Assembly (NCBI RefSeq): GCF_042685105.1
Contig: NZ_JBHUMO010000013.1
Coordinates: 1-64,000, forward strand
Direction of reading: 5' to 3'
Origin: Enterococcus_G camelliae
Lineage (GTDB): Bacteria > Bacillota > Bacilli > Lactobacillales > Enterococcaceae
Length of the DNA stretch: 64,000 nucleotides
Part shown: positions 9,241-18,468 of the stretch, piece after piece
How the letters are laid out: each line of letters opens with the position of its first letter
How positions within the stretch are numbered: the first letter of the stretch is position 1
Translations under genes and position numbers: made by a program
Notes under the pieces: model-generated
What the model saw: only the letters and a program-made list of their open reading frames with translations
Database searches by the model: none
What the model was told of the DNA's origin: nothing

Positions 9241-9543
9241 CTATCCTGAGATTAATTCCTCGATTCTGCTTGCAAAGCCTTTATCTAGGATACCTAAGAC
9301 CATTCTTGGTTTCCCAATAGCCTGAGTTATTTCCTCTGCTGTAAAACAATCAAAAACCGGAATATTGTAAAAAATACATTTGTTTTTTATTTTCTTTTGG
9401 GTATTTTTGCCAGCATCCTTCGCCAAAAAAACAACCTCTGCTTGATTGGATCGAATTGCTTGCACTGTCAAATCTTCGCCAGATACGATTTTTCTGGCAC
9501 GCATGGCTAGCCCTAATAAATTGAGCACTTTCTGATTATTCAT
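9241..9543 (-). CDS. ylxQ: L7Ae-family RNA-binding protein YlxQ
   Basis: This is a 100 aa protein of the ribosomal L7Ae/L30e/S12e/Gadd45 family, whose members bind kink-turn RNA. Visible family features are LNLLGLAMRARKIVSGED and VVFLAKDAGKNT. I start at the ATG at 9543 (MNNQ), which overlaps the ylxR stop region; a TTG two codons earlier is less likely. Its place between ylxR and infB is conserved across Firmicutes. Its precise role is unsettled. Confidence 0.9.
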   Translation of the reverse strand: MNNQKVLNLLGLAMRARKIVSGEDLTVQAIRSNQAEVVFLAKDAGKNTQKKIKNKCIFYNIPVFDCFTAEEITQAIGKPRMVLGILDKGFASRIEELISG

Positions 9544-9835
9544 TTGCAAATAATTCTTTTCTTGCTTTTTGATGTGTCACATAAGCCAAAAGTTCTTGAT
9601 AAAAATCATCCGATAACTTCACTTCTAACACCCGATCGAGGATTTTTTTATCCCAAGCCACTTGAGCTTCGGCAGGATCCAAAGCGATGTATGCCCCTCG
9701 GCCGGGCATTCTTCCAGATGGGTCAATTGCAACTTCGCCTTCTTTTGAACGAGTGATTCGAACCAATTCTTTTTTGGGAAAAAGGTTACCAGAAACAACT
9801 GATTTTCTTAAAGGAATTTTTCTTTTTTTCATCAT
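9536..9835 (-). CDS. ylxR: YlxR / RnpM family protein
   Basis: This is a 99 aa YlxR (DUF448) protein. The family shows a basic N-terminus with an R(K)S-V-S motif (here IPLRKSVVSG) and the GRMPGRGAYI signature. In Bacillus subtilis the homolog has been reported to bind RNase P RNA (RnpM), and the family has also been called nucleoid-associated. It overlaps ylxQ by 8 bases and follows nusA by 15 bases. Membership is clear; function here is inferred. Confidence 0.9.
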   Translation of the reverse strand: MMKKRKIPLRKSVVSGNLFPKKELVRITRSKEGEVAIDPSGRMPGRGAYIALDPAEAQVAWDKKILDRVLEVKLSDDFYQELLAYVTHQKARKELFANE

Positions 9836-9850
9836 AATCCCCCTTGTTTT

Positions 9851-11005
9851 TTATTCTTCTGGCTTTTCCGATTCAATCGGAGCAACTTCTACTTCAAGCG
9901 CCTCATCGGTTGAGTCAAGCAGTACATTGGCATTTTCTGCTTCTTGGCGATCAAGCTCTTCGTAAAAATCAGCCATATCGGTTTCGGATTTAATATCAAT
10001 TTTGTGTCCTGTTAACTTAGCTGCTAGACGAGCATTTTGTCCACGCTTACCAATTGCAAGTGATAATTGATAATCAGGTACAACGACGGTGCAGGCCTTA
10101 GGATTTGTCGTATCGAATAACACATCAGAGACTTCGGCAGGATTCAATGCATTCGCAATAAAAATTGCTGGATCTTCATCCCATTCAACAATGTCCATGT
10201 TTTCACCTTTTAATTCATTGACTAATGCTTGTACACGTTGTCCTTTTGGTCCGACACATGTTCCCACTGGATCGACATTCTCATCATGAGAACGGACAGC
10301 AATTTTTGAGCGATCGCCTGCTTCACGAGCAATACTCACAATTTCAACCGTTCCATCGTAAACTTCAGGAACTTCTTGTTCAAATAATCGACGCAATAAA
10401 TCAGGGTGACTGCGGCTTACAAATACTTGAGGTCCCTTTGAGGTATTTTCGACTCGTGTGACATATACTTTAATGCGATCATGGGGTTGATAAAATTCAT
10501 TAGCCATTTGATCTTGTTTTGAAAGAACAGCTTCAATTTTTCCTAAATTAACGTAGATATAACGACTGTCTTGCCGTTCGACAATTCCTTGCATGATGTC
10601 TTTTTCATAAGCGCTGAACTCATTATAAATAATTGATCGCTCTGCTTCGCGCACTCGTTGCAAAATTACTTGCTTTGCTGTTTGAGCGGCTATGCGGCCA
10701 AAGTCTTTAGGTGTTACTTCAAAACGAATTTTATCACCAATTTCATAAGCTGGATTAATCAACATAGCATCTTTGAGGGATACTTCTAATTGCGAATCCA
10801 TCACTTCTTCGGTTACTTCTTTCACTGCATAGACATGGATATTTCCTTTTTTTCGATCAAATTCCACTTCAACATTTTGCGCTTGACCATAATGACGCTT
10901 GTACGCTGAAATTAATGCTGCTTCTAGTGCATCAATAACAATGTCCTTTGAAATTCCTTTTTCTGCCTCCAACGCATCTAGCGCGTTCAACATTTCTTTA
11001 CTCAT
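9851..11005 (-). CDS. nusA: Transcription termination/antitermination factor NusA
   Basis: NusA binds RNA polymerase and modulates pausing, termination and rRNA antitermination. The N-terminal domain is followed by an S1 domain (~135-200, IMQGIVERQDSRYIYVNL) and two KH domains (~230-345, DPVGTCVGPKGQRVQ and AIGKRGQNARLAAKLTG). An acidic tail ends the protein. At 384 aa it is the short Gram-positive form without the C-terminal repeats of E. coli NusA. It is second in the operon, behind rimP, with a GGAGGATC ribosome-binding site. Confidence 0.97.
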   Translation of the reverse strand: MSKEMLNALDALEAEKGISKDIVIDALEAALISAYKRHYGQAQNVEVEFDRKKGNIHVYAVKEVTEEVMDSQLEVSLKDAMLINPAYEIGDKIRFEVTPKDFGRIAAQTAKQVILQRVREAERSIIYNEFSAYEKDIMQGIVERQDSRYIYVNLGKIEAVLSKQDQMANEFYQPHDRIKVYVTRVENTSKGPQVFVSRSHPDLLRRLFEQEVPEVYDGTVEIVSIAREAGDRSKIAVRSHDENVDPVGTCVGPKGQRVQALVNELKGENMDIVEWDEDPAIFIANALNPAEVSDVLFDTTNPKACTVVVPDYQLSLAIGKRGQNARLAAKLTGHKIDIKSETDMADFYEELDRQEAENANVLLDSTDEALEVEVAPIESEKPEE

Positions 11006-11026
11006 TTTTTGATTGATCCTCCGTTA

Positions 11027-11500
11027 TTAAAATTGAATTGCTAGACGAGCTTTTGCAATATTCGTTCGTTCGAATACTTGAGTTTTCGTTCGCGTTTTGA
11101 CTCGGTAGGTTAATGTTAACGTTTCTTTATCCAGTTTTTCTAAAATACCTTCATATTGCTTTTCTCCATCTAATGATTGATATAGAGAAAGATGAATATA
11201 TGAACCTACTGCCTTTTCATAATCTGCTTCTTTCTTTAATGGCCGTTCAGCTCCCGGTGAAGAAATTTCCAAAAAATAGGCTTGCGGAATGGGATCTGGC
11301 ACAATATTATCCAGTTTTTCACTTAGTTGTTCACTTACCCAAGCGCATTCTTCAATATCAATGCCCTCTTCTTTGTCAATAAAGACTCTTAAAAACCAAC
11401 TTTTGCCTTCTTTAACGAATTCTACTTCCACCAACTCAAAATTTTTTGTTTCCAAAATAGGGTTGACCAAATCTGTCACCATTTGAACCACTGTACTCAA
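11027..11500 (-). CDS. rimP: Ribosome maturation factor RimP
   Basis: RimP (157 aa) helps 30S maturation near the central pseudoknot. Typical elements are VEVEFVKEGKSWFLRVFIDKE, GIDIEECAWVSEQLS and YFLEISSPGAERPLK. The start appears to be a TTG at 11500, nine bases after a GGGGGCG site; I see no ATG that fits better. It is the first gene of the nusA-infB operon, about 100 bases downstream of a good promoter and a leader hairpin. Confidence 0.94.
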   Translation of the reverse strand: MSTVVQMVTDLVNPILETKNFELVEVEFVKEGKSWFLRVFIDKEEGIDIEECAWVSEQLSEKLDNIVPDPIPQAYFLEISSPGAERPLKKEADYEKAVGSYIHLSLYQSLDGEKQYEGILEKLDKETLTLTYRVKTRTKTQVFERTNIAKARLAIQF

Positions 11501-11548
11501 AGGCTATCGCCCCCTTCTTGTTTTCTATTTACTCAGTCCCCATGTCAT

Positions 11549-11580
11549 TAAAAAGAGTGAGGGATAAAAATCCCTCACTC
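11549..11580 (-). terminator. Strong hairpin in the rimP leader
   Basis: GAGTGAGGGA pairs with TCCCTCACTC, followed on the minus strand by TTTTT. It looks like an intrinsic terminator. It lies between the likely rimP promoter (11605-11633) and the rimP start, so it may act as a leader attenuator or catch read-through from thrS. Confidence 0.75.
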
Positions 11581-11604
11581 AACCTAAGTATCATTACAAA
11601 AGCA

Positions 11605-11633
11605 ATGATACCATATTTTCCCTCTAAACTCAA
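11605..11633 (-). promoter_or_regulatory. Likely rimP-nusA-infB operon promoter
   Basis: On the minus strand, -35 TTGAGT (11628-11633), a 17-base spacer and -10 TATCAT (11605-11610). A perfect 8-bp inverted repeat GTATCATT/AATGATAC (11588-11611) covers the -10 and the start site. Confidence 0.65.
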
Positions 11634-11696
11634 CCTTTCGTTGTTGCGCTCAGCATATTCATCTCAAAGCTACGATACTCCGACTGTCTTTTTGAA

Positions 11697-11715
11697 AAGA
11701 AAGGATTTTCCTTTT
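11697..11715 (-). terminator. Weak thrS terminator candidate
   Basis: Just after the thrS stop codon, AAAGGA pairs with TCCTTT around an AAA loop, followed by CTTTTC. The stem is short, so termination here may be leaky and the 11549-11580 hairpin may catch the rest. Confidence 0.35.
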
Positions 11716-11723
11716 TTTGTTTT

Positions 11724-13676
11724 TTACTGTTTATCATTGCCAGTACGACTGTAATTATTTACATCTGCTACAATGGCATCTACAAACATATTTAATTCTT
11801 CCACTACAGTTTCTTTGCTTCCATAGCGGCGAACATTGACGGTTGCATCGTTTACTTCTTGATCTCCCACGACCAATTGGTAAGGGATTTTTTGTGTTTG
11901 TGCTGCTCGAATTTTGTAGCCCATTTTTTCATTTCGATCATCGACTTCCACCCGAATTCCTTGTTCTTGAAGTCGTTCCTTCACTTCATAAGCATAATCA
12001 CTATGTGCATCAACTGAAACAGGAATAATTGTCGCTTGAATAGGGGCCAACCAAGTCGGGAATGCCCCTTTGTAAACTTCTGTCAAGTAAGCAACAAAAC
12101 GTTCCATTGTCGACACAATTCCTCGATGAATCATCACGGGACGGTGTGTGTTTTCACCATCTTCACCAACATAAGTAAGTTCAAACCGTTCAGGTAGTAA
12201 GAAATCTAATTGGATTGTTGACAATGTTTCTTCCATCCCCAACGCTGTTTTTACTTGAACATCAAGTTTAGGACCATAGAACGCAGCTTCTCCTTCTGCT
12301 TCAAAATACTCCAATCCTAATTCATCCATTGCAGCTTTGATCATTTGTTGTGCACTTTCCCACATTTCATCATCATCAAAGTATTTATCCGTATTATTTG
12401 GATCACGATAGCTTAAACGGAAACGATAATCATCAATTCCAAAGTCTTTATAGACAGCCGTCATTAAATCTAGTGTCCGCTTAAATTCATCCTTGATTTG
12501 ATCCGGACGAACAAAAGTATGCCCATCGTTTAACGTCATTTCACGCACACGTTGCAAGCCAGACAAAGCACCTGATTTTTCGTAACGATGCATCATGCCT
12601 AATTCAGCAATGCGAATTGGCAATTCACGGTAAGAATGAATACCATTTTTATAAACCATAATATGATGTGGACAATTCATTGGGCGTAAAACAAGCATTT
12701 CCCCATCACCCATGTCCATTGGTGGAAACATGTCATCATGATAATGATCCCAGTGTCCAGATGTTTTGTATAAATTCACATCAGCCATAATTGGCGTATA
12801 GACATGTAAGTATCCCAGACTAACTTCTTTGTCTACAATGTAGCGTTCAATGATTCGACGAATCGTTGCCCCTTTTGGTAACCAGAATGGCAAACCAGAC
12901 CCTACTTCTTTTGAAACCATAAACAAATCTAGTTCTTTTCCTAGTTTTCGGTGATCTCTTTCCTTGGCTTCTTCACGCATTCGGATGAATTCTTTAAGGT
13001 CTTTTTTATCAAAAAAGGCCGTACCATAAATCCTTTGCATCATATGATTGTCCGATTTGCCACGCCAATAGGCACCTGCTACTGATAATAACTTAAAGAC
13101 TTGAATGCGCCCTGTTGAGGGAACATGAGGTCCTCGACATAAATCAACGAAATCACCTTGTTGATAAGCTGTGATAATTTCATCAGCTGGTAACTCGTTA
13201 ATGAGTTCCACCTTGTATGGATCATTGGCAAATAATGTTAATGCCTCTTCTTTTGATACCACTTTTCGTTCAATTGGGACATTTTCTTTCACGATTTTCA
13301 TCATTTCTACTTCGATGGCTGGTAAATCCTCAGCCGTAATAGGATGATCTCCATTATCGGTATCATAATAAAACCCTGAATCAATCGCAGGACCAACTCC
13401 AAAATGAATCGTCGGATACAAACGTTGCATCGCATGCGCCATTAAATGTGCCGTTGAATGACGTAATAATGCAAGTGCATCTTCATGTTCGGGCGTGACG
13501 ATTTCGATTACTGCATCTTCATCGAGAGGCAAATCCAAATCAACTAATTTTCCGTTCACTTTACCAGCCAACGCTTTTTTGGCCAAGCTTTTGGAAATCG
13601 TTTCTGCAATCATTTTTGTTGTTACGCCTTTGTCGAACTCTTTAACAGCTCCATCTGGAAATGTCATTTTTATCAT
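11724..13676 (-). CDS. thrS: Threonine--tRNA ligase
   Basis: ThrRS (650 aa) charges tRNA-Thr in the cytosol. Residues ~1-63 are the TGS domain, ~65-240 the second-domain editing region (HSTAHLMAHAMQ, and DLCRGPHVPSTG), ~245-540 the class II catalytic core, and the rest the anticodon-binding domain. The zinc-binding cysteine lies in MNCPHH, and motif 3 includes PVMIHRGIVSTMERF. The ATG at 13676 follows an AGGAGG site. A T-box leader upstream should raise expression when uncharged tRNA-Thr accumulates. Confidence 0.98.
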   Translation of the reverse strand: MIKMTFPDGAVKEFDKGVTTKMIAETISKSLAKKALAGKVNGKLVDLDLPLDEDAVIEIVTPEHEDALALLRHSTAHLMAHAMQRLYPTIHFGVGPAIDSGFYYDTDNGDHPITAEDLPAIEVEMMKIVKENVPIERKVVSKEEALTLFANDPYKVELINELPADEIITAYQQGDFVDLCRGPHVPSTGRIQVFKLLSVAGAYWRGKSDNHMMQRIYGTAFFDKKDLKEFIRMREEAKERDHRKLGKELDLFMVSKEVGSGLPFWLPKGATIRRIIERYIVDKEVSLGYLHVYTPIMADVNLYKTSGHWDHYHDDMFPPMDMGDGEMLVLRPMNCPHHIMVYKNGIHSYRELPIRIAELGMMHRYEKSGALSGLQRVREMTLNDGHTFVRPDQIKDEFKRTLDLMTAVYKDFGIDDYRFRLSYRDPNNTDKYFDDDEMWESAQQMIKAAMDELGLEYFEAEGEAAFYGPKLDVQVKTALGMEETLSTIQLDFLLPERFELTYVGEDGENTHRPVMIHRGIVSTMERFVAYLTEVYKGAFPTWLAPIQATIIPVSVDAHSDYAYEVKERLQEQGIRVEVDDRNEKMGYKIRAAQTQKIPYQLVVGDQEVNDATVNVRRYGSKETVVEELNMFVDAIVADVNNYSRTGNDKQ

Positions 13677-13715
13677 CTTTTTTCCTCCTCGTATTCTTCT
13701 GTTAATAACAAAAAA

Positions 13716-13950
13716 GTCCTAGTAGATTCTACTCTACTAGGACGAATAAACGTGGTTCCACCTAATCTTCAGACACGAAAACAATTAGTCGTATCTCTTC
13801 CAACGTCATAACGGTTCGACACCGCTTCTGCTTCAACAGAAGTCTCGAAAGTGGTCCGCAGTTGGTTTTCTTCTAAGAGTGTTTCAGCCAAGCACTCTCT
13901 CTCTTTTGGAAGACTCTCAAAATTGGTTGTCTTTCTCATCAATCTTTATG
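13716..13950 (-). promoter_or_regulatory. T-box leader of thrS (threonine, specifier ACC)
   Basis: Reading the minus strand, the leader contains a stem I region from about 13950 down to 13830. A likely ACC threonine specifier followed by A lies at 13853-13855. The T-box core AGGTGGAACCACG is at about 13750-13764. A terminator hairpin follows (GTCCTAGTAGA...TCTACTAGGAC, 13716-13743) and runs into TTTTTT. Uncharged tRNA-Thr should favour the antiterminator. The T-box core and terminator are clear; the specifier assignment is inferred. Confidence 0.9.
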
Positions 13951-13983
13951 GCTCTATTTAACCATTAAATAAAATGAAATGCA

Positions 13984-14008
13984 AGAAAAAATGTATCAAA
14001 CCTGATAC
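13984..14008 (-). terminator. Terminator of the Fem-like gene
   Basis: GTATCA pairs with TGATAC around a four-base loop and is followed on the minus strand by ATTTTTT. It separates the Fem-like gene from the thrS leader. Confidence 0.6.
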
Positions 14009-14058
14009 TTATCGATTGATGCCCCACTTAATTGGAATCAATACGCCTAGGTTGTTAG

Positions 14059-15261
14059 CTATATTTTCATCTTTAACATATAGGCTTTCTTCACTAATTT
14101 GTAAAGAAGCCAGTTTGATGTACGTAAATTAAATTCCCCAGAATACTCATAAATGGATGGTTGAAAATTTTTCTTAAATTGAATAAGCCCATCATTTAAA
14201 TGACCGTCAATCCCACCCAAGTTGCAGAGCTTATACCCCATTTTACCTGACTGGCTAATGGATTCAAACCAAGTAAGATATGCAGGCATATAATGTTTAA
14301 AGGTTTCATCCATTCCTGCATATAATAACTCACATGTATCTCCATACGGAACAGTCAAGGTTCCACTAATGTATTGTTCTTGCTCTCCGTGGGCTGCAAT
14401 ATCTTTGGTAAGTTGTTGTAATTCTTTGGTGAGACTTGCTGATGTTTCAAGTAATTTGTTCTTCTTTTTCTTTTGATTGCTATCTAGCTGATCAAGCGTC
14501 GCTTTCACTTCAGACAATTGACGCTCAACTTCGTCTTTACGTTTCCCAGGATGAATCTTTCCTAACATTAGGAAAGCATTTGGGTACACTGCTAGTAACT
14601 TACGAAAATAGTCTTCATTTCTCAAAGAAATCCCTTTTCTTTGCTCGGTTTTTTTCATTAATTCAGCAAAAATCCCAATTTTTTCAATCCCCTGCTTCTC
14701 TATGACTACGCCCCGTTTTTTGGCTGTTTGCACCCCTTGTCGACCCTTTTTTGACAAACAACTTAACTGGTAGTCTTCACAATTGACAACTGCTTGAAAC
14801 CTCGGTTGAATGGTTGCATGCAAATCCAAAGTCAAAGGCTCTTGCTCAAACCCAGCGGCAATCAGTAACTGTACCTTATCTTCATTCAAAATACTTGCCT
14901 GCTCTTCTTCACCATAGAAAAATACCTTTCTTAGAACGGGCGGGTCCATCCGTACAAACACCGCATGATGTTGTTTGGCAATGATTTTCAACTGTTTTGT
15001 GAAACCGTTAATTGTCTCTTTATCAAAAGAAAGTATTGGGCCTTTCGGAATATAGAAAAAAGAACGTTGCAACGGTAATTTTTTTTTCAAAATGAGCACG
15101 GTCCCAATCAGTTGCTTGTTCGCATAAAAACCAAAAGGAAGACTTTCCCAACTATTCTTAATCTCCCCCCATTGATAGGATTGAAGAATAGTCGCCTGTT
15201 CCAAATGATGATGATAGCTGTTAAACTCTTTTTCACTGACACTTTTTAGCTCATAATTCAC
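14059..15261 (-). CDS. FemABX/MurM-family peptidoglycan bridge ligase
   Basis: This 400 aa protein belongs to the tRNA-dependent aminoacyl ligases that add amino acids to the lysine side chain of lipid II or peptidoglycan precursors. The two GNAT-like halves are recognisable by YQWGEIKNSWESLPFG near the start, the FVRMDPP stretch, and YLTWFESISQSGKMG / YNLGGI-like residues near the end. Residues ~235-300 form a charged helical arm (KRKDEVERQLSEVKATLDQL), as in FemA/FemX. I start at a GTG (15261) with GGAGG eight bases upstream. The amino acid added cannot be read from sequence; alanine would be expected in an Enterococcus. Confidence 0.85.
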   Translation of the reverse strand: MNYELKSVSEKEFNSYHHHLEQATILQSYQWGEIKNSWESLPFGFYANKQLIGTVLILKKKLPLQRSFFYIPKGPILSFDKETINGFTKQLKIIAKQHHAVFVRMDPPVLRKVFFYGEEEQASILNEDKVQLLIAAGFEQEPLTLDLHATIQPRFQAVVNCEDYQLSCLSKKGRQGVQTAKKRGVVIEKQGIEKIGIFAELMKKTEQRKGISLRNEDYFRKLLAVYPNAFLMLGKIHPGKRKDEVERQLSEVKATLDQLDSNQKKKKNKLLETSASLTKELQQLTKDIAAHGEQEQYISGTLTVPYGDTCELLYAGMDETFKHYMPAYLTWFESISQSGKMGYKLCNLGGIDGHLNDGLIQFKKNFQPSIYEYSGEFNLRTSNWLLYKLVKKAYMLKMKI

Positions 15262-15379
15262 AAAACATTCCTCCCAAACATGCGAAATCAAACAAGCCCT
15301 ATATTAAAAGAGAAGCTCGTTAATGTCAAACAAAGCAAAAAAGTTTCTTTCTAAATCGAGTGGGTTTTTCTTAAAAATA

Positions 15380-15388
15380 TGCTATACT
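15380..15388 (+). promoter_or_regulatory. Extended -10 promoter of the helicase gene
   Basis: TGCTATACT is an extended -10 element about 30 bases before the start codon. No good -35 is visible at the usual distance, which is acceptable for this promoter class. Confidence 0.5.
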
Positions 15389-15418
15389 TTTAAAGCATCT
15401 TTTAAGGAGGTTTTGTCC

Positions 15419-17692
15419 ATGAATGAACGAGCATATGAACGTCATCATCTAAATGAAGTCCTACAATTCATTCGCAAAGAAGAAGAGTTACTTCAAAAAC
15501 AACAACAACAACTAACAACTAGTATGCAAACAAAAGTAAAGGAATTAACTGAAAATAAAATCAATACTGGAAATGAAGAAGCCTTTTACGAATCTGTTAT
15601 TGCGTATCGCGAGCAAGAAAAAGAACTCCAACTGACTTATCAAACAACCGAAGCAAAACAAAAAAGGTTGGTCACTCTCGCAACCATGAAAAACACTCCT
15701 TATTTTGCGAGAATTGATTTTTCTGAAGGGAATGACGTCCAAGAAACTCTCTATTTAGGAATCGCTTCATTAAGGAATCCTAGTGATGAGCCAATAATTG
15801 TCGACTGGCGAGCCCCCATTGCCAATCTTTATTACGAAGGAGAATTAGGTTCTACTTATTATGAAACCGATCATGAGCGCTTTGAAGTTTTTTTATCGCT
15901 CAAACGACAGTTTAAAATTCAGGACGGCTCCCTCATTTCAATGGTTGACACATCAGAAGCAATTAATGATGAGTTTTTATTAGAAATTTTAGATGAAGCA
16001 TCGACATCACAAATGAAAAATATTGTTGCCACTATTCAAAAAAGCCAAAATGAAATCATCCGAGATACCGACAACCGAATTGTCTTGATTGAAGGAATCG
16101 CTGGTAGTGGCAAAACGTCCGCCCTATTGCAACGAATTGCTTTTTTGCTTTATCGACATCGTAAATGGCTCAAGGATTCGCAAGTCTTACTTTTCAGCCC
16201 AAATCATTTGTTTTCTGATTATATTTCTATGGTTCTACCCTCACTCGGCGAAAGTGAAATCCCTACAAAAACCTTTTATCAATTTCTAAATGAACTTCTT
16301 CCTAATTATACATTAAAGCAAAAGGATACTCAGGAAGAAAGTTTTTTGACCGGCGACGAAAATCAGATTGAAACAGTGAAAAATGGGTTATCAATTTTAA
16401 AAAAAATTGATCCTTATGTACAAAGTATCCAACCGATTGGACCTCTTTTCCGTAGTTTGCGTCTCCAAGGAAAGGTCTACATTGATAAAAAACTCATTCG
16501 TCAATGGTACTTACAAACAAATGATCTTTTGCCACTTTATCAACGGACTCAACTTTTGCAGGAGAAACTCCTCAAAAAATTGGGTGGACTAGTTAATGAT
16601 GAAATGAAACAAACCTGGGTGAAAGAACTAGCCGATGAGAAGCTAATTCAATATATGAAGGAACATCCTCATCAGGAATATACAGAAGCCTCTGAAAAAA
16701 CGCTTCTGAAAAAAATCAAAAAATCCATTGTTAAGAATAAATTTGCAGCAATGAAACGATCAATCATGGCCTTTCGTTTTGTGAATTTACCCATGCAGTA
16801 CATTCATTTTTTACAGCAGGTTGCACCGACCATACTTATGGAAACTACAATCTCTGAAAAACAGTGGCAACAACATCTTGCTCAACTAAAAAATGATTTT
16901 CGCAATAAAATAATTCCTGTTGAAGATGGCATCCTTTTGTTTTTGTTAACGAAAGCTATCTATCCAGTTGATATTTCCCAAAAAGCAAGATTTATTTTCA
17001 TTGATGAAATGCAGGATTTTCCACCTGCTCAAGTAGCACTCTTAAAAGAACTCTATCCCGATGCTTCAATAACCTTATGTGGTGATTTAAATCAAAAAGT
17101 TTTAGGAAATGATACGATTGTGACACACTTAAAAGAATTGTTTCCAAATCAATATGTCAAACAATACCAACTGACCACTAGTTATCGATCCACTGCTGAG
17201 ATAACAGCTGTCGCGAATCAGTTTTTATCACAAGAAGACACGGTAAAACTGACCGCCCGTAATGGGGAAAAACCAATGATTTATGTCGGCTCACTAGCGG
17301 CCCAACATGCGCTACTAAGTCAAATCATCACTAAAATCCAAGAAAAACCGTCTCATCATCGCACAGCGATTATCACCAAAACCATTCAGGAAGCAATTCA
17401 GTTACATGAAAAACTAGCTGAAGCGACAAAACAATATGTTCAGTTAATTGCTTCTGAAGATACCTTTATGAAACGATCAATCATGATTATTCCAGCTTTT
17501 TTGGCCAAAGGATTAGAATTCGATGAAGTTTACGTTTGGAACGTATCAACGAATTTTCAAACGGCTCACGATCAACTAATCTTGTATACGATGGTTAGCC
17601 GCGCAATGCATCAGTTGACAATTTTTAGCGATGGACAATCCCCGTTTTTACAACAAGTTTCAAAAGAACTAGTCAATGTCGAAACAATCTAA
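15419..17692 (+). CDS. helD: HelD-like UvrD/Rep-family helicase (RNA polymerase recycling)
   Basis: This is a 757 aa superfamily 1 helicase-like ATPase. Its N-terminal arm is coiled-coil (~20-95). The HelD-specific block IVDWRAPIANLYYEG precedes Walker A GIAGSGKTS (~190-200). Motif II is FIDEMQDF, motif III TLCGDLNQ and motif IV LTTSYRST. HelD family proteins release stalled or drug-bound RNA polymerase from DNA rather than unwind it. I use the ATG at 15419, which follows AAGGAGG; an upstream in-frame start at 15323 has no such site. It is transcribed alone, divergent from the Fem-like gene. Confidence 0.88.
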   Translation: MNERAYERHHLNEVLQFIRKEEELLQKQQQQLTTSMQTKVKELTENKINTGNEEAFYESVIAYREQEKELQLTYQTTEAKQKRLVTLATMKNTPYFARIDFSEGNDVQETLYLGIASLRNPSDEPIIVDWRAPIANLYYEGELGSTYYETDHERFEVFLSLKRQFKIQDGSLISMVDTSEAINDEFLLEILDEASTSQMKNIVATIQKSQNEIIRDTDNRIVLIEGIAGSGKTSALLQRIAFLLYRHRKWLKDSQVLLFSPNHLFSDYISMVLPSLGESEIPTKTFYQFLNELLPNYTLKQKDTQEESFLTGDENQIETVKNGLSILKKIDPYVQSIQPIGPLFRSLRLQGKVYIDKKLIRQWYLQTNDLLPLYQRTQLLQEKLLKKLGGLVNDEMKQTWVKELADEKLIQYMKEHPHQEYTEASEKTLLKKIKKSIVKNKFAAMKRSIMAFRFVNLPMQYIHFLQQVAPTILMETTISEKQWQQHLAQLKNDFRNKIIPVEDGILLFLLTKAIYPVDISQKARFIFIDEMQDFPPAQVALLKELYPDASITLCGDLNQKVLGNDTIVTHLKELFPNQYVKQYQLTTSYRSTAEITAVANQFLSQEDTVKLTARNGEKPMIYVGSLAAQHALLSQIITKIQEKPSHHRTAIITKTIQEAIQLHEKLAEATKQYVQLIASEDTFMKRSIMIIPAFLAKGLEFDEVYVWNVSTNFQTAHDQLILYTMVSRAMHQLTIFSDGQSPFLQQVSKELVNVETI

Positions 17693-17752
17693 AAAAACTG
17701 CTCCAATCGAAAGAGGATACCTTCTTATCCCCTTTGATTGGAGCAGTCTTTT
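17693..17752. terminator. Bidirectional terminator between helD and alsD
   Basis: ACTGCTCCAATC pairs with GATTGGAGCAGT in a long stem, with A-rich sequence on the left and T-rich on the right. It serves both convergent genes. Confidence 0.9.
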
Positions 17753-18453
17753 TATTCAGAAATACTTATTTCTTCGGCAATATTTGAATAATCAAAATCT
17801 GAATCCAAAAATTCAGCTTCTTTAGGAAAATCCTGAATTAAATCTGCATAGTCTTGAATTTCAATTTTTACATCCTTGACAGTATAATCCAAAATATGTC
17901 CCCCAAATTGATGATCGTCAGAAATGAAATGTACGTGGAAACCAGCAACTGATGTTCCATGAAATAAAGCGGGTGAATAAAACCCAACAACAGTTCCTTT
18001 AATTTCTTCTGCATAAAAATTAGGTTGATCAACTTCTGAAAAGCGGATATAAGGTGGTTCTTGTTTCGGCATTGCCCGGGTGTGCATTTTCTTAAATACT
18101 CCAGTAATTTTTACACCAGCAAACAAATTTTTACTACGCATTTTTGCTAAAACAAGTTTTTCAACTGCCTCACTGCCCAATTCTTTGGAAACTGTTATTG
18201 TATGATTGGCATGAAAATGAGCAATGGCGCCGTAAGGTAATTTTTCAGCTCCCATTAAGTGAATCACTTCGCCAGAAGCACTCACCTTATACGCTTGTCC
18301 ATTTAGAATGATTAATTCACCATCCACGCCATCCATTGTTCCTATGCCAAAATCGCCATGCTTTAAAAAATCATTAATGGTATCTGTGCCATCCATCGCT
18401 CCTGCCATCAAAGAGCCAATTGTACCATATTGGTATAAAGAATTTTTCGACAT
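17752..18453 (-). CDS. alsD: Alpha-acetolactate decarboxylase
   Basis: This enzyme (also BudA) converts alpha-acetolactate to acetoin, the second step of the acetoin branch from pyruvate. At 233 aa it has normal length. The zinc-binding histidines are in FHVHFISDDHQFGGH, and the conserved N-terminal block is YQYGTIGSLMAGAMDG. I start at the ATG at 18453, eight bases after AGAGGAG; a GTG at 18462 lies too close to that site. It follows alsS by 15 bases and forms an alsS-alsD operon. Confidence 0.96.
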   Translation of the reverse strand: MSKNSLYQYGTIGSLMAGAMDGTDTINDFLKHGDFGIGTMDGVDGELIILNGQAYKVSASGEVIHLMGAEKLPYGAIAHFHANHTITVSKELGSEAVEKLVLAKMRSKNLFAGVKITGVFKKMHTRAMPKQEPPYIRFSEVDQPNFYAEEIKGTVVGFYSPALFHGTSVAGFHVHFISDDHQFGGHILDYTVKDVKIEIQDYADLIQDFPKEAEFLDSDFDYSNIAEEISISE

Positions 18454-18468
18454 TCTTTTCACTCCTCT

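Noticed and set aside
11043..11100. Possible extra promoter or site inside rimP
   Set aside because: No spacing or motif match beyond chance in AT-rich coding sequence.
13741..13950. Considered as a separate small RNA gene
   Set aside because: The T-box core, terminator and distance to thrS explain it as a leader.
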